Positions 53,365 through 63,805 of a stretch of DNA of 64,000 nt are shown piece by piece. The notes under the pieces are model-generated. The model was not told the origin of the DNA. It made no database searches and saw nothing but the letters and a program-made list of their open reading frames with translations. Position 1 is the stretch's first letter; each line of letters opens with the position of its first letter. The position numbers and the translations under genes are program-made. This stretch comes from CAVPMN01 sp963706425 (lineage in GTDB: Bacteria; Actinomycetota; Acidimicrobiia; Acidimicrobiales; Acidimicrobilacustridaceae), in NCBI GenBank assembly GCA_963706425.1, contig CAVPMN010000020.1:1922001-1986000 (forward strand), in the 5' to 3' direction.

Positions 53365-55533
53365 CTAGCCGTCGGGATCGGCGGTGGTCGTGGTGGTGGG
53401 TGCCGTGGTCGTGGTGGTGGGTGCCGTGGTCGTGGTGGTGGGCGCCGCGGTGGTCGAGGTGGTGGCCGGCGCCGTGGTGGTCGTGGTGCTGCTCGGCGCC
53501 ACCGTGGTGCCCGACGACCTCGGCTGGGTGCCGGGCACACTCGTGCCGGGCGTCGAGGGGGCCGCCGCCGGACGCTCGTAGGGGCACGACGGCAGCCCGT
53601 CGGTGGCCTCGGTCATGTACTTGCGCCAGATGGTGGCGGGGAACGACCCCCCGGTCACCTCCTTGCCGTGCACGTTCTCCATGAACCGCGTCTCGGTGCC
53701 CGGGTAGCCCATCCACACCGCCGTGGTGAGCGAGCACGTGTACCCCACGAACCAGGCGTCGCGGTAGTTCTCGGTGGTGCCCGTCTTGCCCGCGGCCGGC
53801 TGGGCGATGCGCGCCCCGGTGCCCGTGCCGCTCTCGATCACCTGGGCCAGCGCCCAGTTGACGCCCTGGGCCACCTCCTCCGACACGACCCGGTCGCGTT
53901 CGGTGGGCGACTGGTAGAGGAGGGTGCCTTTGGCGTCGGTGACCCGCGAGACCACGAACGGGCCGATGTGCTCGCCGTTGTTCGCGAACGTCGAATAGGC
54001 GGTGGCCATGTCGAGCACCGACACGCTGCCGGTGCCGAGCACGATCGAGGGCACCTCGGGGAGCTCGCCGGCGACGCCCATGCGGCGGGCGAGCGCGACG
54101 GTGTTGTCGGGCCCCACGTCGAGCACGAGTTGCGCATACGCGGTGTTCGACGACTGCCGGGTGGCGTCGACCAGGTTCAACCGCCCGAGGCCCGCGTCGG
54201 CGTAGTTGCCGACCTCCCAGTCGTCGCCGGCGTCGGCACCCTCGAACACCTTCTTCGCCGGCGCGTCGTAGACCTGGTTGAGCGAGACACCCTGCTTGAG
54301 CGCCTCGGCCAGCGCGATCGGCTTGAACGCCGAGCCCGGACCGCGACCCGAGCCACCACCGTCGCGACCCACCGCCAGGTTGACCTTCGAGGTCTCGAAG
54401 TCGAGCCCCCCGACCATCGACCGCACCCGGCCCTGCTGGTCGATCGACACCAGCGACGCCGCCGGGTCGTCCGGTCGGTCGAGCGTCGACGTGATCGCGT
54501 CGATGGCTTCTTCCTGCATGGCGAAGTCGAGCGTGGTGTAGACCCGCAGGCCACCGCCGAAGACCTCGGCGTCGGTGAACCCTCCCTCGGTGACCAGCCA
54601 GTGGCGGACATACTCGACGAAGTACTCGGTGCCCAGATCGGCGCGCGCCACCTTGCCGAAGTTGCCGCTCTGCGTGCGGATCGTCACCTCGTCCCACCCG
54701 GCGTCGACCGCGGCGTCGTAGTCGGCCTGGGTGATGTACTCCTCGTCGAGCATGGCCGCGAGCACGTTGGTGCGACGCACCGTCGCCTCGGCCCGCTGGT
54801 CGGCGGCGCGCGGGTCGTCGTCGGGGAGCTTGGCGTCGGCCAGCTCGGGTGCGCGGATGAGGCCGGCCAGATAGGCCGCCTGGGTGAGGGTCAGGTTCTC
54901 GACGTCGACCCCGAAGTAGGTCTTCGACGCGGCCTGCACGCCGTAGGCACCCCGCCCGAAGTAGATGACGTTGAGATAGCGCGTGAGGATCTCCTGCTTG
55001 CTCAGCTCGCGCTCGACCTTCACGGCCAGCGACGCCTCCTTGAGCTTGCGGGTGAAGGTGCGCTCCTGGCTCAGGTAGACGTTCTTGACGTACTGCTGGG
55101 TGATCGTCGAGCCGCCCTGGGTCACCTCCTCGCTGCGGATGTTCGCCCAGAACGCCCGTGCGATGCCCACCGGATCGACGCCCTGGTGCTCGAAGAAGGT
55201 GCGGTCCTCGGTGGCCACCACGGCGTTGATGAGCACGGGCGGCAGTTGCTCGAAGCTCACGTTCACCCGGTCGACCCCGCCGGAGAGCTGCGCGATCGAG
55301 TTGTCCGCGTTGCAGCCCGACGTCACGTCGGACGCGCAGATGAACGTGGTCTGCAGCAGCGGCGGCTCCGCGTCGGGCAGCGGCACCTGGGCGAACAGGT
55401 AGCCGACGCCGGCGATCGACAGGAAGAACACCAGGCCCAAAAGGAACAACACCCGACGCCAACGCCAGAAGATGCTGCGTCGGCCCGAGGGATCGGGCGT
55501 CTTCGGGGGTCGGGGCGTACGGGTTCTCGACAT
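53365..55533 (-). CDS. Bifunctional penicillin-binding protein (glycosyltransferase and transpeptidase)
   Basis: 722 residues. A cytoplasmic basic tail, a membrane anchor (VLFLLGLVFFLSIAGVGYLF), a GT51 domain with ATEDRTFFEHQG and GGSTITQQYVKN, and a transpeptidase domain with active serine SAFKP, SSN and KTGTT. The C-terminal 90 residues are Pro/Thr-rich with repeated TTTTTAPT units, a typical cell-wall-spanning tail. It polymerises and crosslinks peptidoglycan. Neighbour DUF5318 is conserved upstream, as with mycobacterial ponA1. Confidence 0.96.
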   Translation of the reverse strand: MSRTRTPRPPKTPDPSGRRSIFWRWRRVLFLLGLVFFLSIAGVGYLFAQVPLPDAEPPLLQTTFICASDVTSGCNADNSIAQLSGGVDRVNVSFEQLPPVLINAVVATEDRTFFEHQGVDPVGIARAFWANIRSEEVTQGGSTITQQYVKNVYLSQERTFTRKLKEASLAVKVERELSKQEILTRYLNVIYFGRGAYGVQAASKTYFGVDVENLTLTQAAYLAGLIRAPELADAKLPDDDPRAADQRAEATVRRTNVLAAMLDEEYITQADYDAAVDAGWDEVTIRTQSGNFGKVARADLGTEYFVEYVRHWLVTEGGFTDAEVFGGGLRVYTTLDFAMQEEAIDAITSTLDRPDDPAASLVSIDQQGRVRSMVGGLDFETSKVNLAVGRDGGGSGRGPGSAFKPIALAEALKQGVSLNQVYDAPAKKVFEGADAGDDWEVGNYADAGLGRLNLVDATRQSSNTAYAQLVLDVGPDNTVALARRMGVAGELPEVPSIVLGTGSVSVLDMATAYSTFANNGEHIGPFVVSRVTDAKGTLLYQSPTERDRVVSEEVAQGVNWALAQVIESGTGTGARIAQPAAGKTGTTENYRDAWFVGYTCSLTTAVWMGYPGTETRFMENVHGKEVTGGSFPATIWRKYMTEATDGLPSCPYERPAAAPSTPGTSVPGTQPRSSGTTVAPSSTTTTTAPATTSTTAAPTTTTTAPTTTTTAPTTTTTADPDG

Positions 55534-55563
55534 GCAGGTGGGGGTGCGCTCGGGGCCCGGGGG

Positions 55564-55968
55564 TCAGGCAGAGCGGGCGGGATTCAGGACGAACGTACGC
55601 GCCAAATGGTTCCACGCACATTCGGGGCACACCTCGACCACGTAGCAGGCGAAGTCGCCTGACCGCTTGGCGAAGGCCTTCAGCTCCGCCTTCGAGGTGA
55701 TGCAGCGCCCGTGGGCCGGCAGCCTCGGCCCGAACACATAGGTGACCAGCACCACCTCGGCGTCCTCGCAGATCGGGCACGGCTGGGTGGTGGCCTCGCT
55801 GCACTCCCTGGCGGCCCGGCGCAGCTCCGGATGGGCGTCGCACACCTCGTGGGGCGCCAGCCTGCCCTTGCGGAACTCGGCCAGGACCGCCTGGCGCGCC
55901 AGGCGGTAGTCGACCTCGCCGGGGGTTCCCGGGGCGGCCCCGACGACCGAAGGCGGACCCAGACGCAC
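55564..55968 (-). CDS. DUF5318 family protein
   Basis: About 134 residues. It shows VDYRLARQAVLAEFRKGRLA, HEVCDAHPELRRAARECSEA, the zinc-type pair TQPCPICEDAEVVLVTYVFG and YVVEVCPECAWNHLARTFVL. In mycobacteria the equivalent gene lies next to the bifunctional PBP gene, as here. GTG 55968 is tentative. Role in cell-wall synthesis is inferred from context. Confidence 0.85.
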   Translation of the reverse strand: MRLGPPSVVGAAPGTPGEVDYRLARQAVLAEFRKGRLAPHEVCDAHPELRRAARECSEATTQPCPICEDAEVVLVTYVFGPRLPAHGRCITSKAELKAFAKRSGDFACYVVEVCPECAWNHLARTFVLNPARSA

Positions 55969-56129
55969 GCCGCCAGGGTAGCCAGCGGATCTGCGCCGCG
56001 GCCGTTCGGGGCCCGAGAGCCGGTGGCAGGCTCCCGGCCATCGGTGCCAGACTCGCGTCGCCTGGGGCGGAGTCTGACCCAAAGAGATCGGCTCGCCACG
56101 TCCCGTGACCCGAAGGGCGATGCGGGAAA

Positions 56130-58148
56130 GTGAGTAGACCACCACAGCGAGCAGGGGGACAACGGTCGCCACGTCGCCGGTCGGGCGCGGGCCAGCGTCG
56201 TTGGTCTCGCTCGCCCTGTTGGCGGCGCTCTTCTCGGTGGGCTGCAGGCGCCTCACCGTCCAGCGCCCAGGGAGTCGACGAGCCGGTCGACATCATCCTC
56301 TCCGAGGCGACGGCCTCCAGCGCGGTGGTGGCCGGCACCAACACCGTCGAGTGGTTCGACCTCGCCGCCGACATCACCAGAGTCGGACCGGGCCAATCGG
56401 TCACCGTCATGTCCGGCCTCTCGCTCGGCCGCACCGGTACGGTGGCGTCGGTCGATGTGCTCGCGGGCCTGATCGTCATCGACACCTCCCCGGCCGACTG
56501 GCCCGGCATCGCGGCCGGCGACCTGATCATCGATCGCGGTCGGCACCGCCCCCGGCCCGCCCACCGCCCGAGCCGCCGCCACCCACCGAGGTGGTCTCGG
56601 TTGCTGCGGAGGCCAGTCGTGGCGGGCCCTCAGGTGACCTGGATCGACGACGGCACCGCCGACCTGTCGCTCGTCGCCCCCGGCCAGCCCGTCACCGTGC
56701 TCGACGACCTCGCGATCGGGCTCACCGGCACCGTCACCGCCGTCGACACCACGCTCGGCCAGATCACCATCGACACCGGCACCGACGACTGGACCGGCAT
56801 CGCCCCCGGCGACTCCATCAGCATCGACCTCACCCCGCCACCACCGCCCGAGCCGATCACCGAGGTGGTCTCGGTCGCGGTGGACGGCACCTACGTCGCC
56901 GCCCCCGACGCCGTGGTGTGGATCGATGACGGAACAGATCTCTCACCGGTGGCAGCCTGACCAGTCCGTCACCGTGCTCGACGGCTCCGCGGCCGGCCTC
57001 ACCGGCACCATCGCTGTAGCCGATACCGTCAACGACCAGTTGGTCATCGACACCGGCACCGACGACTGGACCGGCGTCGCCCCCGGCGACTCCATCAGCA
57101 TCGACCTCACCCCGCCACCACCGCCCGAAACGGAGCCTGCACCGCCTCCAGGTGAGCCGATGTCGGAGGAGCTCGGCACCCTCGGCGGGCTCGGCCAGCT
57201 TCGCCCTCGCGCCGAACCGACGCCGGTGAGGTGGTGGGCACCGCCTACCTCCCTGGCGACCTGGCCTCCCATGCGTTCGTGTGGGACTCGACCAATGGCC
57301 TCATCGACCTCGGCACCTTGGGTGGCACTGACTCGATTGCGACCGCCATCGATCCGACGGGTGCCATCGCAGGTTCGTCTCAGGTCACAGGCGACCTCGG
57401 CTGGCATGCGTTCGCCGGCGATCCGGTGTCGGGGCTCACCGACCTCGGAACGCTCGGCGGCACCAACTCCTTCGCCAGCGGCTTCGACGAGCTGGGGCGG
57501 GTGGTGGGAGTGTCACAGACGGTCGGCGATCTCGGATTCCGGGCGTTCGCGTGGGATCCGATCAACGGCATGGTCGACATCGGTGATCCCGAGCCCACCG
57601 CGGTGATCACGTTGGCGATGGAAGGCACCGCTGTCAACGGCACCAATGTCCTGTTCGTCGACAGCCTCAGCGATCTGGCGCTGGTCGCCCCCGGTCAGGC
57701 CGTCACCGTGCTCACCGGCGTGGCGCAAGGCCGCACCGGGGTCGTCGCCACCGTGAGCCCGGGCAGCGGCCTGGTCATCGACACCGGCGCCGACGACTGG
57801 ACCGGCATAGCCATCGGCGACGCCATCAGCATCGATCTCGTGACACCGCCGCCGACACCCGAACCACCGCCACCCGAGCCGCTGACCGAGGTGATCTCGA
57901 TCGCCGTGGCCGACCCCGTGGTCAACGGCTTCGAGGTGACGTGGACCGACGATGGCAGCGCAGACCTGTCGGTCGTCGCGCCGGGGCAACTGGTCACGTT
58001 GCTCGACGGCTCCGCGGCGGGGCGTACGGGCACGGTCACCGCCGTCGATACCGCGATCGACCAGATGACCATCGACACCAGCACCGACGACTGGACCGGT
58101 GTCACCATCGGAAACTCCATCAGCATCGACCTAGGCTCGACGCCGTGA
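56130..58148 (+). CDS. Large secreted protein with five copies of an unrecognised DDWTG module and a HAF-repeat section (six or more frame breaks)
   Basis: About 670 residues after repair. A signal peptide (SLVSLALLAALFSVGC) is recovered in a second frame. The module of about 80 residues runs V-x-W-x-D-D-G, LSLVAPGQPVTVLDDL, GLTGTVTAVDTTLGQITIDT, DDWTGIAPGDSISIDL and a Pro-rich linker. Copies begin near 56300, 56630, 56870, 57600 and 57890. Between copies three and four is a HAF-type section (DLGTLGGTDSIATAIDPTGA, then GWHAFAGDP). Breaks lie near 56187, 56250, 56548, 56612, 56935 and 57200. Stop TGA 58146 overlaps the next start. Function unknown; the repeated beta-hairpin pattern points to a surface or wall protein. 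Confidence 0.65.
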
Positions 58149-58975
58149 CGCCGCCGTCCGAATCCGAACCGTCACCCTCGCCTTCCCAACGGGGGCTGGC
58201 CCGACGCGACCTGCTCCGCATGGCCGGGGCGGCCACCAGCATCGCCTGGGTGGCTCCGTCCATACTCACCATCGACCGGGTGGGCGCGCAGGGCTCGCCT
58301 GCTTCACCGTACTTCCGGGCCGCCCTGTCCGCCGCCGGCGGCTTCGGGGCCACCACCTTGCCCGTCGCCATTCCGCCGGGCACGTTCGTGACCGGAGACA
58401 GGCTGCTCGCCCTGGCGATGGTGCGCTGGACCACAGCGAAGAACCCCGGCATCACCGCACCGACGGGCTGGACCACCGTCGAGGGACCCGAGGTGTCGAA
58501 CGCCACGCCCGGCACGGCCACCGCCCTGCGCGGCTACGTGTTCACCACCACCTATGACGGCGTCGCCACCTCGTACACCTTCACCAAGGGGCCCAACAGC
58601 CAGTCCGGCAACCCCACGACCTGGAGTGTCCTCCTCGTGGGCTTCGTCGATGTCGACCCCACCACACCCTTCGACGGCACGGACGGTCAGGGCGGCATCA
58701 GCACGTCTGTCACCGCTCCGGCGGTCACCACCACCGTGGCCAACACCTTGTCGGTGTTCCTCGGCGGGTCGTTCAGCAACGCGGCCTGGACGGTGCCCCC
58801 GTCCGGCTATCTCGCGGTGGGCGAGGGACCCAGCACCGTCGACAACCCCGAGGGCTTCGCGGCCAGCGTGGTGGTGGGCCCACCCGTGCTCAACGGGCCG
58901 ATCACGGCCACCACCGCCGGGGCCAGTCAGGACGACTACGTGGCGTTCCAGATCGCCCTGCGCCCGCTGCCCTGA
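58145..58975 (+). CDS. Tat-exported beta-rich protein
   Basis: 276 residues. GTG 58145 overlaps the previous stop (GTGA). The N-terminus carries a Tat-type signal (RRDLLRMAGAATSIAWVAPS, cleaved near GAQ). The mature part is Thr/Gly/Val-rich with ITAPTGWTTVEGPEV, TYTFTKGPNSQSGNPT and LNGPITATTAGASQDDYVAF, resembling phage-tail or surface beta-sandwich domains. The final AFQIALRP is a common ending of such domains. Same operon as the DDWTG protein. Confidence 0.72.
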   Translation: MTPPSESEPSPSPSQRGLARRDLLRMAGAATSIAWVAPSILTIDRVGAQGSPASPYFRAALSAAGGFGATTLPVAIPPGTFVTGDRLLALAMVRWTTAKNPGITAPTGWTTVEGPEVSNATPGTATALRGYVFTTTYDGVATSYTFTKGPNSQSGNPTTWSVLLVGFVDVDPTTPFDGTDGQGGISTSVTAPAVTTTVANTLSVFLGGSFSNAAWTVPPSGYLAVGEGPSTVDNPEGFAASVVVGPPVLNGPITATTAGASQDDYVAFQIALRPLP

Positions 58976-59067
58976 TCCCGGGTGACGCTCGACGAACCCA
59001 TCAGGTGACGCCCGAACGCGCCGATAGGTACCCCTATGACCCGTCTCCGCCGGTGCACAATGTGACG

Positions 59068-59968
59068 ATGTCTGATCCCGCTCGACGAGCCACGCTACGA
59101 AGGGCGCCGTTCGTTCCTGAAGAAGGTCGGCATCGGCACGGCGATCGCCTGGACCGCGCCCACGATCGCCACCACCAAGGCGTACGCCCAGGGCACCTGC
59201 GGCATCACCGATCCCACCGACCTCATCGGCCTCTATGCGTGGTACGACGGCGCCGACCCCACCACCATCAACTCGATGGGCCCACCGCCCATCGCCGATG
59301 TGGCCGTCACGCAGTGGGACGACAAGTCCGGTGCCGGCCGCCACCTCGGTCAGGCCACGCCGGCCCTGCAGCCCACCTTCCGCTTCAACACCGGCATCAA
59401 CGGCCTCGGCTCGGTCGACTTCCAGGGCGCTCAGCTGCTCGACTGGCTGGTCGCCGACGCCACCCTCGCCACCATGCTGCAGACCACGGTCTTCCTGGTG
59501 CTCACGAGCGATCTCGGCCCGGCCCCCGACGGCCCGGTGCTGTGGGGCAGCAACATGACTGCGGTCACCTCGGCCTGGCAGATCGGCGGCCCCGACGCAC
59601 CCGGGCTGATCGCCGGCGAGAACTTCACCATCGGGTCCAACGACCTGGCCGCGGCCACCAGCAACGCCGACTTCGTGCTCGGCACCAACCTCTTCAGCAT
59701 CACCCAGAACGCCATCCCCGGCTCCAACGCCATGCGGGTCGACGGCAACCCGGTCACGCTCAGCCTGGGCAACCCGCTGCAGAACCTCACCCCGAGCGCC
59801 GCGGTCGGCGGCGCAGGCGTGGTCATGCTGCGCATGGGCGCCGACGACCTGGCCACCACCACCTACTTCGACGGGCTGGTCGCCGAGGCCATCATCTACG
59901 ACTCCGAGCTGAGCACCGCCGAAATCCTCGCCATCGAGTGCTACCTCACGCTCAAGTGGTTCACCTGA
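59068..59968 (+). CDS. Tat-exported LamG/concanavalin-like protein (one frame break)
   Basis: About 300 residues. ATG 59068 begins MSDP; a break near 59080-59090 leads to a Tat-type signal (RRSFLKKVGIGTAIAWTAPT, cleaved near YAQ). The mature domain reads LIGLYAWYDGADPTTINSMG, QWDDKSGAGRHLGQATPALQ and LAIECYLTLKW, a LamG/jelly-roll pattern found in secreted proteins that bind surface glycans. It shares the A-W-x-A-P-x-I signal peptide pattern with the preceding gene. Confidence 0.7.
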
Positions 59969-60081
59969 TCTGAGCCCGAGTCCCCGACGGCAGGCGGGCC
60001 CGACCGCCGTCGGCCCCGTCGCGATCACCGGGCGTCAGCGCCATCCCCGTGCCGACGGGGCGCGGCCGCCAAGATTGGCGC

Positions 60082-60876
60082 ATGGCCGAGCCGCCCGACG
60101 ACGACACCGACCAGGGCCGGCCCACGTCCGGTCACCCGAGCAGTCACCTGCGCGCCGCCCCTGATCCGGTCGACCCGGCCCCCTCGGCGCCCGACGAGCC
60201 CCTCTCGGCCCGCTTCCCCGCCGACGCGCTGCTCCCCCACGACGTCGTGAGCTACGGACCCGACATCGCCGACGAAGCCGCCCTGCGGTTGCTCGGCCAC
60301 GTGCAGGGCAAGCGGGTGCTCGAGCTCGGCTGCGGGGCCGGCCAGGCGGCGATCGCGCTGGCCCGTCAGGGTGCTCACGTGATCTCGGTCGACCCGAGCC
60401 AGCGCCGCCTCGACCGGGTGCGCGCCGCGTGCGACCGCGAGGAGGTGCGGGTCGAGCTGCACCAGGCCGACCTGGCCGAGCTGGCGTTCGTGCGGGCCGA
60501 CACGGTCGACGTGGTCCTCAGCGTGTTCGCCCTCGCGGCGGTGAGCGATCTCGACCGGGTCTTCCGCCAGGCGCACCGGGTGCTGCGCACCGAGTGCCCG
60601 CTGGTGTTCTCGCTGCCGCACCCTGCCTTCGTCCTGGCGACGGGGGGCTCCTACTTCGATCGGCGCTCCGAGCCCTGGCAGACCGACGATGCCGCGGGCG
60701 TCGAGTTCGCCCGCCCGCTCACCGAGATCTTCACCAGCCTCGGGCGGGCCAACTTCCGGGTCGACACCCTGCTCGAGCCCGAGCCCACCGACGGGGCCCG
60801 GTCGGCGTTCTGGCGCCCCGAGATGCAGCGGGCTCCCGCCACCCTCGTCATCCGGGCCCGCAAAGAAGGCATCTGA
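60082..60876 (+). CDS. SAM-dependent methyltransferase
   Basis: 264 residues. Class I fold with motif I VLELGCGAGQAAIALA, motif II VISVDPSQRRLDRVRAA, motif III LSVFALAAVSDLDRVFRQAH and RVLRTECPLVFSLPHPAFVL. N-terminal 50 residues are Pro-rich and probably disordered. Substrate unknown. Confidence 0.88.
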   Translation: MAEPPDDDTDQGRPTSGHPSSHLRAAPDPVDPAPSAPDEPLSARFPADALLPHDVVSYGPDIADEAALRLLGHVQGKRVLELGCGAGQAAIALARQGAHVISVDPSQRRLDRVRAACDREEVRVELHQADLAELAFVRADTVDVVLSVFALAAVSDLDRVFRQAHRVLRTECPLVFSLPHPAFVLATGGSYFDRRSEPWQTDDAAGVEFARPLTEIFTSLGRANFRVDTLLEPEPTDGARSAFWRPEMQRAPATLVIRARKEGI

Positions 60877-61140
60877 GCCTCGGCGGTTTCTGGGCCCGGG
60901 CGCGCCAGTGGGGGCCCGGAGGCCCCCACCGCGATCGCATCGCCACGATCGATCAGTGCAGACGGGGCCGGGTTCGCTGTAGCTCCCCGCCGGCGCAGCG
61001 ACCAGTTCAGCCGACGGATCAACACTTCCCCGCCCGGACCACCGCCCCACGTTCGCCAGGGGTGGTTGCCCGAACAGCGGCCACATTACCACTCTGTGTG
61101 ACAAGTGCAACCGGGTCCCGCCGCTCTCCGCGGCGAGGCG

Positions 61141-62532
61141 TCAGTCCGCCCGGTCGGCGCGCGCCGCCCACCAGGCGTCGAGCCGGGCCAGGGCCTCGTC
61201 ACGGCCGAGCGGACCTTCGTCGAGCCGCAGCTCGAGCAGGTACGACAACGCCTCGCCCACCACCGGCCCCGGCTCGAGGTCGAGGTGCGCCATCACGTCC
61301 TGGCCGTCGAGGTCGGGGCGCAGTGCGGCCAACTCCTCCTCCGCGGCCAGCTCCTCGATGCGGGCCTCGAGCTCGTCCATGCGGCGGGCCAGGGTGCGGG
61401 CCTTGCGCTCGTTGCGGGTGGTGCAGTCGCACCGGGTGAGCTCGATCAGCTGGTCGAGCAGCGGCCCGGCATCGCGCACGAAGCGGCGCACCGCGCTGTC
61501 GGTCCAGCCCATCTTGTAGGTGTGGAAGCGGAGGTGGAGGTAGACCAGCCGACTGACCGCTTCGACGTCGTCGTTCGAGTAGCGCAACGCCCGCATGCGC
61601 TCACGGGTCATGCGCGCGCCCACCACCTCGTGATGGTGGAACGACACCCCGCCGTCGCCGAACGAGCGGGTACGCGGCTTGCCCACGTCGTGGTAGAGCG
61701 CGGCCAGCCGCACGATCCGCTCGGGTCGCGTGTTCGCCACCACCGCGATGGTGTGCGACAGCACGTCTTTGTGCCGGTGGATCGGATCCTGCTCGAGGCG
61801 CATCGCCGACAGCTCCGGCAAGAACTCGTCGGTGAGCCCGGAGTCGACGAGGAACCAGAGGCCGGGCGACGGGTCGGGTACCACCATCAACTTGTCGAAC
61901 TCGTCGCGGATGCGCTCGGCCGACACGATCGCCAGCCGGCCCGTCATCTCGCGCACCGCGTCGACCAGCTCGGGCACGGGCTCGAGGCCGTAGCCCGCCA
62001 GGAACCGGGCGGCGCGCAACATGCGCAGCGGGTCGTCGGCGAAGGACTCCTGGGGCGACAGCGGTGTGCGCAGCCGCGAGGCGGCCAGATCGGCGGCCCC
62101 GTCGAACGGATCGACCAGCTGGGGGTCGGGGAGCGAGAGGGCCATGGCGTTCACGGTGAAGTCGCGCCGCGACAGGTCGGCCTCGACCGCGTCGGCGAAC
62201 TGCACGTCGGGCTTGCGTGACTCGGGCACGTAGGCCTCGGCCCGATGGGTCGTGATCTCGTAGGTCCAGCCGTCGATCCGGCAACCGATCGTGCCGAACC
62301 GCTCGCCCTGCGCCCACATCGCCTCGGGCGCGAGCTGACGCAACACCGCCTTGATCTCCGCGGGCCGCGCGTCGGTGGTGAGGTCGATGTCGCGCTCGGC
62401 GTCGAGGTCACGGCCGAGCAGCAGATCGCGTACGACCCCGCCCACCAGGTAGACCCGATGACCGGCCGCGGCGAACTGCTCGGCCAGCGGCCGAGTGCGT
62501 TCGAGCACGGGCTGCAGCCGGTCGGGAACCAC
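61141..62532 (-). CDS. CCA-adding tRNA nucleotidyltransferase
   Basis: 463 residues. The nucleotidyltransferase domain has LVGGVVRDLLLGRD and the catalytic pair DIDLTTD, then RRDFTVNAMAL and the ADDPLRMLRAARFLAGYGLE neck. An HD domain follows (LYHDVGKPRTRSFG) with phosphohydrolase residues. It completes or repairs tRNA 3' CCA ends. GTG at 62532 is the only reasonable start. Class II, actinobacterial pcnA-like. Confidence 0.94.
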   Translation of the reverse strand: MVPDRLQPVLERTRPLAEQFAAAGHRVYLVGGVVRDLLLGRDLDAERDIDLTTDARPAEIKAVLRQLAPEAMWAQGERFGTIGCRIDGWTYEITTHRAEAYVPESRKPDVQFADAVEADLSRRDFTVNAMALSLPDPQLVDPFDGAADLAASRLRTPLSPQESFADDPLRMLRAARFLAGYGLEPVPELVDAVREMTGRLAIVSAERIRDEFDKLMVVPDPSPGLWFLVDSGLTDEFLPELSAMRLEQDPIHRHKDVLSHTIAVVANTRPERIVRLAALYHDVGKPRTRSFGDGGVSFHHHEVVGARMTRERMRALRYSNDDVEAVSRLVYLHLRFHTYKMGWTDSAVRRFVRDAGPLLDQLIELTRCDCTTRNERKARTLARRMDELEARIEELAAEEELAALRPDLDGQDVMAHLDLEPGPVVGEALSYLLELRLDEGPLGRDEALARLDAWWAARADRAD

Positions 62533-62618
62533 GGCGGGTCACGCTACCGGCCGACCACAACGACGCTCGACTTCCAATCGTCGGGCCAGGCGCAGCCCAC
62601 CGCCGTCCACCCGAAACC

Positions 62619-62655
62619 GGTGCGTGAAACAACCGTATGGGTTGTTTCACGCACC
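62619..62655. repeat. Dispersed intergenic palindrome, copy 3
   Basis: A perfect 16-bp stem (GGTGCGTGAAACAACC at 62619-62634, its complement at 62640-62655) and a 5-nt loop. Further outward the arms diverge (GAAACC against AATTT). It lies between the deacetylase gene end and the CCA enzyme start. Confidence 0.85.
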
Positions 62656-62705
62656 AATTTGGCGAGGTGGCACCGGCACCGGGCGAGCGGGTCAGGGCCA
62701 GCGGG

Positions 62706-63720
<1,015 letters not shown>

Positions 63721-63805
63721 CAGGCTCGAGGGTATCGGTCGAGCCCACCGACCCTGGCCGGTCGGCGGTCCCCGACCAGGCCGCCCTATTCTCGTTCCCA
63801 GACCG

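Noticed and set aside
56130..58148. Three separate genes in the DDWTG region
   Set aside because: Modules continue collinearly across the frame breaks, and the internal starts have no ribosome sites; one broken gene is simpler.
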